Source: Edaphochlamys debaryana (taxonomy: Eukaryota > Chlorophyta > Chlorophyceae > Chlamydomonadales). Taken from it: a stretch of 64,000 bases of DNA. A program made the translations under genes and the position numbers. This document shows, piece by piece, positions 25,776 through 38,169 of this stretch. The stretch covers positions 372,001 to 436,000 of the forward strand of contig JAEHOE010000050.1 of NCBI GenBank assembly GCA_016858145.1, written 5' to 3'. The notes beneath the pieces were generated by a model that was not told the DNA's origin, ran no database searches, and saw only the letters and a program-made list of their open reading frames with translations. The first letter of the stretch is position 1; each line of letters opens with the position of its first letter.

Positions 25776-28700
25776 ATGGCCGACGAGGAGCAGAGGCAGA
25801 AGGGCATTGGGCTCGGCTCGATCGCCTTCGACCAGGACCTCTACGGTGGAGCAGACAAGGCTGCTTACCGCAGCGAGCTCGTGGAAGAGGAGGAGGACGA
25901 TGACCTGGGGTAAGTTGGGCTTTAGAGCTTAGTCCCCGGCCCTATGGCTGCATCTGGGCCCACGTTGAAATAGAACCGCTGTTCTGCTGACGGCCAGCCA
26001 CTGACGCTGAACTGATGCCCCGTTCGATCGCTTGACGCGCGCAGCCGGGGCAAGGCGTTTGGGACGGCTGCGCAGCAGCACTCGGCCGTCCCGGATGCCG
26101 AGGACGGGCCGGACGGGCTGGGCTTCGAGCAGCCGAAGTCCATCTACGAGCGTGAGGACGACTACCGGCGCCGGCGCCTGAACCGCATCATTTCGCCGGA
26201 CCGCAACGATGCGTTTGCTATGGGCGACAAGACGCCCGATGCCCGCGTGCGCACGTACGCGGACATTATGCGTGAGCAGCAGCTGCAGCGCGAGCTGGAT
26301 AACACGATGGTCAACATCGCTAAGAAGAAGAAGGAGGATGCGGAGGCCGCGGCAGCGGCGGAGGCAGCCGGCGGCAAGCCCGCGTCGTCTGGTGCGGCAG
26401 CGGCGCCGTCGGCTTCGGGCTCCATTCCGGCGGCGCCCTCCGACGGCGGGGCCGGCAAGCGCCGCAACCGCTGGGACCAGGCCGAGCCGTGAGCATGGGC
26501 TGGGGCTGGGCTCGTGGTGGGGTTGCATAGGGCCATCGCACGCAGGATCCCATCGCACGAGCTGCCTGTATGCTGGGGATCACCCCTCGCCAGAGCCCCT
26601 CGCCCAGTCCCACCACAAACCCGTCCCCTCTTGTCGCCCTTTCTCCCCCCCCTACTCCAGGGGCGCCAAGAAGGCCCGGTCGGAGTGGGACACGGACGGA
26701 GTGGAGGCCACGCCCGGGCTGGGCAACCGCTGGGACGCCACCCCCGGCGCGGGCCTGACGGAGGCCACCCCTGGCGCGGCCCGCTGGGACGCCACGCCGG
26801 CGGGCCTGGGCGCCGACGCCACCCCCGCCGCCGGCCGCTGGGACGACGCCACACCCGGCGGCGGAGGCGCGGGCGCCAAGCCGCGGCGCAACCGCTGGGA
26901 TGACCCCACGCCCGCGCGGGTGAGCGGGCCGGGGGTTGTGTTGGGGTTGGGAACTTTGGGTGGGGTGGTGGGGCACGAGGCGGCGCGGGGACGGCGCTTG
27001 AGGATCGGTTCCGGGGCGTACGGTGGGCGCCCTGGGGTCACGTGCTTGCAGAGCACGCTAACCGTACCGAGTTGAGCGCGTCCAGAGTCTCTGCTGGCAA
27101 GGCCGGCCGGTCATTGCCTGACTTTCCCCCCCCTGCCGCCCTCCTCCCCACCGCAGCCGAGCGAGACCCCCGCGGGCAGCTGGGGCGGCGAGACCCCCGC
27201 CGCGGGCGGCGCCAAGCGCTCCCGCTGGGACCAGACCCCGGCGCTGGGCGGCGCCACCCCGGCCCTGGGCCCCGGCGTGACCCCCTCCTTCTTCTCCGCC
27301 GCCACCCCCGCCGTGGGCGCCCCCGGGGCCACCCCCCTGCTGGGCATGGAGACGCCCTCGCTGTCGGCGCTGGGCGGTGCGGGCGGGGCCGGAGCAGGTG
27401 CGGGCCGGGGTCGAGGGGCGGGTGGGGGGCGGGCCGGGTTGGGGGGTTGGTGGGATGGCTAGGGTGACGGTGGAAGGGTGGTGACGGGGGTTGCAACGGC
27501 CGGTGGAGGGTAGGGCGATGGCGCACGCAGGTGCCTCTAACGTCTCAGGCATGTGCATCCGGTCGAAGGCATGTGCATCCGGTCCGTGCGACCGACGTCG
27601 TGGCTAGCTTGCGTGCGGCAGCGGTAGATACTGAGCAGTTTGCTTGGCTTGGCACACGTAGCTGCGGGGCTTCCCGAGATTTTCCTCACAGATCACCCCT
27701 GGGCTGCTGACCCCCTTCCCTCCCTCTTCCTTCCCCTTACCAACGCTCCCCCCCCAGGCGTGCCCATGACCCCCGAGGCCTACCAGGAGATGCGGCTGCA
27801 GCGGGAGATGTGGGAGCGCAACCGCCCCCTGAGCGACGAGGAGCTGGACGCCATGCTGCCGGGGGAGAAGGACGGGTACAAGGTGGGGAAGAGGGGGGGA
27901 GATCTTTGGTAGAGGGTAGAGTTTGGAGAGCCCAGCTGGTAGAGGGGGGGCATAGGGGAGGGATAGGGGAGGGGGAAGGGGGGGATAGGGGGGCTGAGCA
28001 CCAGGCTGGCAGGTGAGGGGGGTGAGGTGACGCAGACGGGGCAGCGGGCAAGCATGGTTGCAACAAGGGCGTGGGCTACAGCTCTCGACTGGAGGAGCCT
28101 GCAAACGGCGTAAAGCGGGTGCTGCACATGCACACTCATGCATGACACCGAGCAGACTGGCAGGTCTGGGCGGGCGGAGTCTTGGTGGACCAGTGGCTTG
28201 GCCACGCCTAGCTGCCTCCCCACCGACAGTTCATCCACCCCTCTTCTTCCTGCCCCTCCCCCCCCCCAGGTCCTGGCCCCCCCCGCCAACTACAAGCCCA
28301 TCATCGACCCCGCGCGCAAGCTCATGGCCACCCCCACCCCCATGGTGGGGGGCACGCCCCTGTACGCCATGCCCGAGGTGGGGGGGGTGTGGAGGAGGGA
28401 AGGGAAAAGGGAGGGGGGGTCGAGAGGGGAGGGGTAAAAGGCGATGGAGAGGGGCAGAAGTGCAGCACGGGGAGGGGCCCAGGCAGCGGGCGGCCTGCCA
28501 TGCCAGCAACCAGGAGGGCTGACGTGTACGTGCGCTTGCCCTCCCACCACCCACGCAACCCTCGAACACTCACTGCCACCCTCCCCTCCCGGCCCTCTCG
28601 CCCCTTCAGGACAACCCCGGTCTCAAGGCCGACCTCCCGGTGGCCCCCGAGGGCCTCCCCGAGATGAAGCCCGAGGACATGCAGTTCTTCTCCAAGCTGC

Positions 28701-31700
28701 TGCAGGTGGGGGAGGGGGGTCTGACAGGGGGAAGGGGGGGAGAGGAGAGGGCTTCTCAGGGAAGTGGTGCGCGGACGAGGCGTGGCTAGAGCAATGGCAG
28801 CCATCCTAGCCTGCCCATCCCCACCCCCTCGCCCCTCACCTACATCCCTCCCCCCTCATCCTCACCCCCTCATCCCCCCCCCGCCCCCATCCCCCCAACA
28901 GGACGTGGACGACGCCGAGCTGTCCTCCGAGGAGGCCAAGGAGCGCAAGATCATGAAGCTGCTGCTCAAGGTTAAGAACGGCACGCCGCCGCAGAGGAAG
29001 AGCGCGCTGCGGTGAGGGGCGCGGTCCGTGGTGGTGTGTATGGGGGGAGCAGGGGGAGTTGGAGGGGCCCTGGGTGGCCTCAAGGAGGGCTGCGGGGGGC
29101 TGCTGGCTCCACACTCCTTGCGCCTGCCTGCTGCCGCTCTATCGCATCTTGACCTCTTCCCCTCCCTCCCCTCCCCCCTCCCTCCCTCCCCCCTCCCTCC
29201 CCCCTCCCTCACCCTCACCCCCAGCACGCTCACGGACAAGGCCCGCGAGCTGGGCGCCGGGCCCCTGTTCAACGCCATCCTGCCGCTGCTGATGCAGCCC
29301 ACCCTGGAGGACCAGGAGCGGCACCTGCTGGTCAAGGTCATCGACAGGCAAGAGGGGGGGAAGGCGACAGGGGCTAGAGGGTAGGGGGGAGGGGGAAGCA
29401 GGGAAGGAGGACCAGGAGCGGCACCTGCTGGTCGAAGTCATCGACAGGTGGGGGGCAGGAAAGGAAGGGAATGCAAATGACGAGGAATGGCAAGCAGAGC
29501 ATCCCGCCTGATTCGTTTTGGTTTGAGGAGCACCATACGCAGGAGGAGGAGTTGCTGGCTCCAGCCGCGGCGGCCTGTGTGCTGGCGGGATCCTGATGCG
29601 CTCCCCCCCCCCCGCCACCCCCTCCACCTCCTGTCAGGATCCTGTACAAGCTGGACGAGCTGGTGCGGCCGTACGTGCACAAGATCCTGGTGAGGGGGGC
29701 CGCGGGGGCACCACGGGCTCTGGGTGGGGCATGCAGCTGGGCGCGGGGGGGGGGGGGCATCCCTCGGCGCAGAATGGCGGCGACATGGCCGGCGTGAGGC
29801 CTGCAGGGCGAGCGCGCTAGCGTGTCTCCCTGGGGCCGAGGGAGTGCTGACTGGACGCGTTCCTCTCGTTCATTCACCCACACCCATTCACCAACACCCA
29901 CACCCACACCCAACCCTTCACCCCTCCCCCCCCTCCCCAGGTGGTGATTGAGCCGCTGCTGATTGATGAGGACTACTACGCCCGCGTGGAGGGCCGCGAG
30001 ATCATCGCCAACCTGGCCAAGGTGTGTGTGGGGGGGGGGGGGGGAGGGGGCAGGAGCGGGAAAGGGGCACCTTGCTGCCTGCCGTGCTCAAGCTGTTCTC
30101 GCCAGTGACTGCGCCCCGAGCTGAAGCATCCTCCCCTCCCCTCTCCCCCGCCCCACCCCCCACCCCACCACGTAGGCCGCCGGCCTGGCCCAGATGATTG
30201 CCGCCATGCGCCCCGACATTGACAACATCGACGAGTACGTGCGCAACACCACCGCTCGCGCCTTCTCCGTGGTGGCCTCGGCGCTGGGCATCCCCGCGCT
30301 GCTGCCCTTCCTCAAGGTGGGGGGGGGGGGAAAGGGGGTCGGGAGCTGCGAGGGAGGGGCTCAGGGGACTGGACGCCCGCAGTGCGTGATGCCGGAGCGC
30401 CAGCTGGACTGCTGACCCCTGCCTGCCCACATCACCCCTTCCTCCCCGCTTCCTCACCCCCAACCCCCCCCACCCCAGGCCGTGTGCCTGAGCAAGAAGT
30501 CCTGGCAGGCGCGGCACACGGGCATCAAGATCGTGCAGCAGGTGGGGTCCATGGGGGGGGGCGCAGGGGGGGGGGCGGGGCCCAGGGGGATAGGGAAGGT
30601 GTGGGCTTTGGTTAGGGAAGGGCCGGGACGGTGAGGTAGCTTGCTTGGCTTGAGGGCTGGTTTTTGGCGTGCGCGGGAGGAGGGGCGTGGGGCGTGGGAC
30701 TGGACGCGCGCCAGCTCCACCTGTATCCTCTTCAGCCGAGACTCTTCCGCCCTTTATCTCCCGCCGGCCCCCGACCCATCTCCCCCCCCCCCCGACCCCC
30801 GACCCAGATCGCCATCCTCATGGGCTGCGCGGTGTTGCCCCACCTGCGCTCCATGGTGGACATCGTCAAGCACGGGCTCAAGGTGGGCGGGAAGAAGGGG
30901 GGGAAGCGTGTGTGTATCGACGTGCCGTGTGTCAGCTGCGTGGGCGCGGACGTCGGCACGCCAGCAACCCATCCGGCAGTCTTTTTTACCGTATCAACTC
31001 TACACCCTCCTCCCTCCCTTCCCCTCCCCCCCTGACAGGACGAGAACCAGAAGGTCAAGACCATCACGGCCCTGTGCCTGGCGGCGCTGGCGGAGGCCGC
31101 CACGCCGTATGGCATCGAGTCCTTCGACGACGTCCTGGAGCCGCTGTGGAGGGGCATCCGGTCGCTGAGGGGCAAGGTGGGGGGGGGGAGGAGGCAAGGA
31201 GGGGGGCTAGCGAGGCCCAGGCATTGGCACTACCCGAGGGCGTGAGGGTTTTGTGTGGGAGGTGAGCTCCATTGCGCCGGACCCGGACCAGCGGGCTGGC
31301 TGCAGCACGAGTATCATCCCTCCCCTCCCCCCTCCCCCCCCCTGTCAGGTCCTGGCCGCCTTCCTCAAGGCCATTGGTCACATCATCCCCCTCATGGACG
31401 CAGAGCACGCATTCTACTACACCCGAGAGGTGTGTGGGGATATGGGTGCGGGGTTCAAATCAGGGTGCACTTTCTTGTGGCGCTAGCAGTTGTAGTCGGT
31501 AGGTTGTGACTGATGCCGCCAGCCACGGGCTCATGCGAGGCAACGCAATCCCGCCCAGCTTTTGACGCCCCCTTTTCCTGCACCCTCCCCTGTCAGGTGA
31601 TGGTGGTGCTGCGGCGCGAGTTCAGCACCCCGGACGAGGAGATGAAGAAGATCGTGCTCAAGGTGGGGGCTGGAAGACTTGGGGGGTTGTGGATCTGACC

Positions 31701-34700
31701 AGGAGAAGCCAAGGGTAGGGAAGCTGCTAGGAGTTGCGGTGGGGCCTCTGGGGGGAGGATCCCTGTGCAGGCGAACCGTGTGGGCATGGGAGGCTTACGG
31801 GGAGGGTTTGTCCGCACCCCTCCGCCCCCGACACTCGCCTCCCTCGACCCAAGCACCCCAACCCACTTCTCCCCTCCGCTCCGCTGCCCCTCTCCCCTTC
31901 CCCCCCCTCAGGTGGTGAAGCAGTGCGTGGGCACCGAGGGCGTGGAGCCGGACTACATCCGCACAGAGATCCTGCCCGACTTCTTCAAGGTGGGGATGGG
32001 GGGGGATGGGGGGAAGTGGGGGAGGAGGTACGACGCAAGGGTAGACACCTGCTCTTAGTAATAATTGGTTTTAGCCATAGCTGCACGGCCGGCCGGCGTT
32101 TCGTGCTGTCGTCTGACACCCGGTCCCCGTCACTCTCCCCCCATCCCCCCACCCCCCACCCCCCAGGCCTTCTGGAACCGGCGCATGGCCCTGGACCGGC
32201 GCAACTACAAGGCCCTGGTGGAGACCACCGTCAGCCTGGCCAACAAGGTGGGGGGCATTGGGGTGGGGGCTGCCTTCGGTGAGGGAGGCAGTGGCTTTGA
32301 GGGTTTGCATCGAGTGGGAATAGGGGGACACGAAAGGGTGGATGAAGCGGGGGAAGGTGGACTGCTCGGGTGAGCAAGCGGAAGCAGTGTTACTGGGATG
32401 CAGCCGCACCCCGCTCACCTCGTCTGCCTCCTCCTCCTCAACCCCCAGCCCCCTGCCCCTCTCCCCCCCCCCCAGGTGGGCTGCAGTGACATCGTGTCGC
32501 GGGTGGTGGAGGACCTCAAGGACGAGTCGGAGCCCTACCGCCGCATGGTCATGGAGACCATCGACAAGGTATGGGGGGTAGGAGGAGGGGGGAGGGGGGG
32601 GGAGGAGGAGACTCTGGGGAAGAGAAGACTGAGGTGGCTCAACGACGGGGAGGAAGGAGTTGAGCAGACAGTGCAGTGTGGTGCACTTGACCCCTGGAAC
32701 CCGGCACCAGACCTCCCATCCCCCCACCCACCCCCACCCCCAGGTGATCACGGAGCTGGGCGCTGCCGACATCGACGCCCGCCTGGAGGAGCTGCTCATC
32801 GACGGCATCCTCTACGCGTTCCAGGAGCAGGTGGGGGCGCGGGGGATGGGGTGGGGGTGACCTTTGATGAGTCGGAGGGAGGTGAGGGGGGGAACGGAGA
32901 GGACGCAAGCAGCATGCCCGATCCGCGCCTCGCACCCTCTTCCGCTCACCCTCTTCAGCTCACCCCCATCCCATTGTTGTGGGGCCGGGGCGCTCTGCGG
33001 CCGGAGCGCAGCCCCGAATGCACGCCGGCAAGCACGCAAAGCACGCCAGCTTCCACCACCGGTCTGCTACACTACACCAGAGTACTCTAGGATTAGCGTC
33101 CAGCCGCTCTAGCTTACGCCACTATGTCAGCACAGCTCGCCACGCTGGTACCCGCAACTGGCATCGACGACGGACCTTCCGCTCTGGACCTCGGTGCGCA
33201 TCGGGCTCGCCGGCCGCCGCCTTATCGTTTTCCGCTCGAAAAAATACCCCCGTCCCCCCCCTCACCCTCCCCCCCCCCCAGGTGGCCGACGACTCCCCCG
33301 TCATGCTCAACGGCTTCGGCACCGTGGTCAACGGACTGAGCAAGCGGGCGAGGCCCTACCTGCCGCAGGTGGGTGTGTGAGGGGCTGCTCGCATGAGCCG
33401 GGGAATTGCAGTCGTGTGTGTGGGCCGGGGGGAAGAGGATGGCAGGCAAGGGTTAGGGCCAGGGCGGAGCCGACCCACGCCTTTCCTTAGCTCGCTGGCC
33501 TCCACCCCTCCGCTTGTGATCAACCCTGGCGCCCCTCCCCCTTACTCCTTGCCCCCACCCCAACCCCTCCACCCCCCAGATCTGCGGTACCATCAAGTGG
33601 CGCCTCAACAACAAGAGCGCCAAGATCCGTCAGCAGGCTGCGGACCTGATCGCCCGCATCGCTCCCGTCATGAAGCAGTGCGACGAGGAGGGGCTGCTGG
33701 GGCACCTGGGTGAGGGGGGAGGGGGGGGGTAGGAGGGGAGGGGGTACTGGGCTTCAGGTGACGTGGGCCTGTGGGGCACGGACGTCCGAGCGGTTCCCCC
33801 TGCACCCCCATCATTACAACACCTCGCCTCGCTCCCCACCCCCACCCCCACCCCCAGGCGTGGTGCTGTACGAGTACCTGGGCGAGGAGTACCCCGAGGT
33901 CCTGGGCTCCATCCTGGGGGGGCTCAAGGTGGGGCGGGGGGGGCGGGGGGGGGGGGGGGACCACGGGGGCCAAGCGCCGCTCACAGCCGCACGGCACGGC
34001 ACCGCTGGTGTGCAAGCGGGTGGCCAAGGCCCGCCCTCACCGCGTCGGTACCCAAACGAATCCCTCGACCCATAACGCTCTCTATCCCTTCCCTCCCCCG
34101 CCCACTCTCCCCCCAGGCCATCGTCAACGTGATCGGCATGTCCCGCATGACGCCCCCCATCAAGGAGCTGCTGCCCCGCCTCACGCCCGTGCTCAAGAAC
34201 AGGCACGAGAAGGTGAACGGGCGGGGGCTGGGTGGGGGGAGGGAAGGGGTGGAGGGGGCTGGGTGGGGGGAGGGAAGGGGTGGAGGGGGGGTGATGGGGC
34301 GCTTGTCGTTGGGTGGGCCAGTCGGGGCTGCGGGCTTGAAGGGGGTGGCGTGGTGGGCTTGCCGTGGGGGGCGAAGTATTGGTGCAATGGTAGGGTCCAC
34401 CCAGGCCCCCTTCTCAGTTGCGTGCTCCCCCCCTTTCCTACTCTCTCTTTCCTCCCCCTCTACTCACGCCCTCTCCCTCGCCCTCTCCCGAATCCCCTCT
34501 TCCCAACCCCCTCCCCCCCCTCTACCCCCCTCAGGTGCAGGAGAACGTGATCGACCTGGTGGGGCGCATCGCCGACCGGGGCCACGAGTACGTGCCCGCC
34601 CGCGAGTGGATGCGCATCTGCTTCGAGCTGCTCGACATGCTCAAGGTGCGTACGGCAGCGCGGACGGCACTGCGTACGGCAGCCCACGGCGTGTGTGTGT

Positions 34701-36930
34701 GTCGGCAGGGTGGCTCCTCGAACGGTGCTGTTTGCGCTTTGCACCTCACATCGGCAGCGCCTTGACGCACCCCTGCTTTCCCAGTAGGGATGTAGGAGGA
34801 ACTTAGTTGACAGTTGTGCAGATAATGGCGAGGGAAGCTCCTTGACGCTGAGCCCCCGTCCCTGTTCGCCCCGCCCCCCCCCTCTGTCCCCCCCCTCTGT
34901 CCCCCCCCTCTGTCCCCCAGGCTCACAAGAAGGCCATCCGCCGCGCCACCGTCAACACGTTTGGCTACATCGCCAAGGCCATCGGGCCGCAGGTGCGTGA
35001 AGGCTCCCGTCCTGGCCTGAGGGGGATGAGCAGGGGCGCCGTGCGAGTATCTGGCCAGGGGCGGGCAGGCATTCGTGCTCCATGCAGGCACCTGAACCAC
35101 CTCTCTCCCCTCTCTCCCTCCCCTCACCCCCTCACCCCTGCCTCACCCCCTCACCCCTCACCCCCCCCCCAGGACGTGCTGGTGACGCTGCTCAACAACC
35201 TCAAGGTGCAGGAGCGCCAGGTGAGGGGGGGGGGTTCGAGGGGGCATGGGGGACTGGGGAAGCGGACGGCCCGGTGGTGTGGAGGGGCAGGCGTGGCTAC
35301 TCGCGCAGGGACCACGCAGGGACCCGACCACGATGGTGGTTGGGAGGAGGGAACGGCGGTGGCCCTGGCTCGGCAACCGCCAAAACAACACGCACACCCC
35401 GCCCGAAACACACACGTTTTCCCCGCCCCTTCCCCCCGCCCCCCCCCCCCAGAACCGCGTGTGCACCACGGTGGCCATCGCCATCGTGGCCGAGTCCTGC
35501 CAGCCCTTCACGGTGCTGCCGGCGCTCATGAACGAGTACCGCACGCCCGAGCTCAACGTGCAGAACGGAGTGCTCAAGGTGGGGGGGGGAGGGAGGGGAA
35601 GGGATGGAAGGGGGGGGGAGCGCGGGGGGTGCAGGGATGGAGGTGGTGTGTGAGATGTGGGCTAGAAGGCGAGCGAGGAGTGGAGGATGGTGGAGGAGGG
35701 GAATGCAGCGGCACGGCACTAGCTCCTGGGACTCTTACCACGTTTGGCCGTCTCCCTTACACAGCTCCCCGTCTCTTCCCTCCCCTTCCCTTCCCACCTC
35801 CGCTAACCCCCACCCTCTCCCCTCCTCCCCTCCCTCTCCCCAGGCGCTGTCCTTCATGTTCGAGTACATTGGCGAGATGGGCAAGGACTACATCAACGCA
35901 GTGACGCCGCTGCTGGAGGACGCACTCATGGACCGGGACCTGGTGGGTGCAGGGGGGAAAGGGGGGACTGGGGGGGGGGGGAATGGCTGGAGGACCCACT
36001 CATGGACAGGGAACTGGTGGGTGCGCGCGTGTCTGTGCAATTGGGGTAACGCGACATTGATTATGTTGGGCGCTCCTCCTCCTCCCACCCTGGCACACAC
36101 GCGCCCATGCTCACCCCTGCCTCCTCACCTCTCCGCCCCTCCTCCCCTCCCTCCCCCCCTGCAGGTGCACCGCCAGACCGCCGCCTCCGTGGTGGGGCAC
36201 ATGTCCCTGGGCGTGGCGGGGCTGGGCTGCGAGGCGGCGCTCACGCACCTGCTCAACTACGTGTGGCCCAACATCTTCGAGGTCTCGCCGCACGTGGTGC
36301 AGGTGGGGGCATGGTGATGGGGGGCGGGCAAGGGGGGCGGCCCGGGCGAAAGGCGGGTTAGACTGGGGTGATCTGTAGCTGCGCGGTGAGGGGGTGGGGT
36401 GGAGTGGGCGAGCTCGGGAGTGTTGAGCTTGTATCCATGTGTCCACTCCATCGGCCTTCCCACGGCCCCTTCCTCAACTCCTCCCTCTGCCCCTCCCCCC
36501 CCAAAGGCCGTGGGCTTCGCTGTGGACGGCTGCCGCGTGGCGCTGGGCCCCTGCCTGGTCATGAACTACGTGCTGCAGGGGCTGTGGCACCCGGCGCGCA
36601 AGGTGGGGGAGGCAGGGTGTGAGGGAGGTGGGGGGGCGGGGGTCCTTGGGGGCCGGGGGCCGGGGTCTGCGGGTTTGTGCGTAATGTGTGGACCTGTTGT
36701 TGGTTCGCGCCTGACGTGCTGACCTTTGCCCCCGCCGCCTCCCTTCCCGTTGGTGCGATGCCGTACGCCCGCAGGTACGGCAGGTGTACTGGAAGCTGTA
36801 CAACAACCTGTACATCGGCGCGCAGGACGCGCTGGTGGCCATGTACCCGGCCATGTCGGACGAGGAGGGCGGGCCGGGCGGCAGCGGCGGCAACACGTAC
36901 GCACGGCACGAGCTGGAGATGATGCTCTGA
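25776..36930 (+). CDS. SF3B1: Splicing factor 3B subunit 1 (SF3B1/SF3b155), U2 snRNP
   Basis: 33 exons, 1301 aa (human 1304). The first is 25776-25909, then 26045-26488, 26661-26919, 27157-27397, 27758-27882, 28270-28377, 28610-28705, 28902-29011, 29225-29347, 29638-29689, 29941-30021, 30176-30316, 30479-30541, 30808-30882, 31039-31176, 31349-31429, 31597-31662, 31912-31989, 32167-32247, 32476-32568, 32744-32830, 33282-33368, 33580-33709, 33858-33928, 34117-34212, 34535-34645, 34921-34992, 35173-35220, 35453-35578, 35844-35942, 36165-36302, 36507-36602, 36775-36930. The N-terminus has RW/TP repeats (RNRWDQ, RWDATP) that bind UHM proteins such as U2AF, then a p14-binding segment ([14 protein letters not shown]), then HEAT repeats to the end. 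SF3b clamps the U2-branch-point duplex. Human hotspot positions E622, R625, H662, K666 and K700 are conserved here at 611, 614, 651, 655 and 689. Exon 9 ends with a GC donor. Confidence 0.97.
29306..29448 (+). repeat. Duplicated exon 9 end of SF3B1 (43 bp, 100-bp offset)
   Basis: The last 42 coding bases of SF3B1 exon 9 plus the first donor base (29306-29348) recur at 29406-29448 inside the next intron with two mismatches. The real exon end is followed by a GC donor (ACAG|GCAAGA), while the intronic copy is followed by GT (ACAG|GTGGGG). Reading on to the copy meets a TAG at 29382-29384, so the GC donor is the one that keeps the frame. Confidence 0.85.
34228..34289 (+). repeat. 31-bp tandem repeat in SF3B1 intron
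   Basis: Two adjacent G-rich copies beginning CTGGGTGGGGGG lie just after the donor at 34213. The intron is otherwise ordinary. Confidence 0.7.
35913..36024 (+). repeat. Duplicated exon 30 end and donor of SF3B1 (38 bp, 74-bp offset)
   Basis: CTGGAGGACGCACTCATGG onward through the donor GTGGGTGC (35913-35950) is repeated at 35987-36024 with three mismatches. Both copies keep an intact GT donor. The second copy is out of frame relative to the first (74 bp). Confidence 0.85.
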
Positions 36931-37659
36931 GGAGGGCCGTGACGAGAGGCCCGGGGGCGGAGGGGGCTGCCGGGAGTTGGACTGGGTTCGTGCCGGCCGG
37001 CCGGCGGGCGGCGCTGCAGCAGGCTCTGGGGCGTGAGCTGGACAAGCTGGTTGGGGAGGACCCGGAGACGGGGGAGGTGGACGTGGGTGCCAGGTGAAGG
37101 ACTGGGTTTCGTGTCAGGCTGGTGGCTCTGCGGCATGAGCTGGGTGTGACGGACTCACACGGAATCCGAGCCGGGAGGCCAAAGAGGCGCCGCAGCAGGC
37201 TCTACGGCTCGCGCGAGCCCGGCCAGTGGGGGTGATGAAATGCTGACGACGGCGGGTTCGTGGGGGTCTTGAGGAGTTTGGTTTATCTGCCGCGGTCGCG
37301 TGCGCACGAGTCCTACCCCTGAGACTGTGGCGATCCGTGGGGGCAGTGGGGTGCTGCTGCGCAGTCAAAGGGGGCACAGTGGGTGGGATGTCAACCACCT
37401 GGGATGGTACGGAACCGGTCGCTGTTAGATGGGGATCCAAGGTTGTGGGGGATGCGTGCGGCTGTGGTGCCGGTGGGGCTTTGTTGCTGGTAGCTGAGGG
37501 CAACGAGACCGGGTGTGGGTGGGGAGCAGGTTGTGCCTTAATCGCGTTGCGTCCATGGGGCTGGCGTGTGGGCCTGTCGCTTCAACGGGCAGCATAGCAC
37601 GAGGCAAAGCGCCCTTGGCTGTTGGAGGATGTGTGCTGATATAAAGCCAACTGCGTGCG

Positions 37660-37695
37660 CTGAGTCAGCTGTTTGCAGGCAAACAGCTGACTCAG
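37660..37695. repeat. Near-perfect 17-bp inverted repeat containing TGAGTCAGC
   Basis: Arms CTGAGTCAGCTGTTTGC (37660-37676) and its exact complement (37679-37695) are separated by only two bases. Each arm holds an AP-1/Maf-type core (TGAGTCAGC) and CAGCTG. An ATATAAAG motif sits about 20 bp upstream. It may be a dimeric transcription-factor site or a hairpin at a transcript end. Confidence 0.6.
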
Positions 37696-38129
37696 TTCAT
37701 GGAGCGCGGCACAGCATGCAAGGTCCACGGCTGTCGCCAGGGGCAACCGAAGTTCACGGCCGGCGAGGCGGGAACGTGGCACAGTGGCCGGCGAAGGAAA
37801 GGCGCAGTGCTTCAAAGCGCTGACGACAACTGAGACTCTTTGGATTGTGCTGCACGGACGACGGCTGGGCAACCGGATAAGGCAGCCTTTCGGGCGGTGG
37901 GCGCCACACCGCTCGACGCTGCGCAACACCAGGAGCCAGGAAAGTACCTCACGTGCAGGGTCTGCCTCGGCGATGCGCATTGCTGGCACCTGCCGCAGTG
38001 CTGCGGGCTGCGGTTACATCGCGCTCAGCAGCATCACCCGTCATCGTTGTGGCTGGGCGCACTGGTGGTGCGCGACAGGACCGTGACATGGGAAGGAGAC
38101 GTGCACAGCAGCACCAGCAGGGCCCACGC

Positions 38130-38169
38130 CAGCTACCCCCGGCAGCTACCCCCCGGCAGCTACCCCCGG
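38130..38169 (+). repeat. 13-14 bp tandem repeat, three units
   Basis: Three consecutive CAGCTACCCCCGG units, the middle one with one extra C. It lies in intergenic DNA. Confidence 0.7.
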
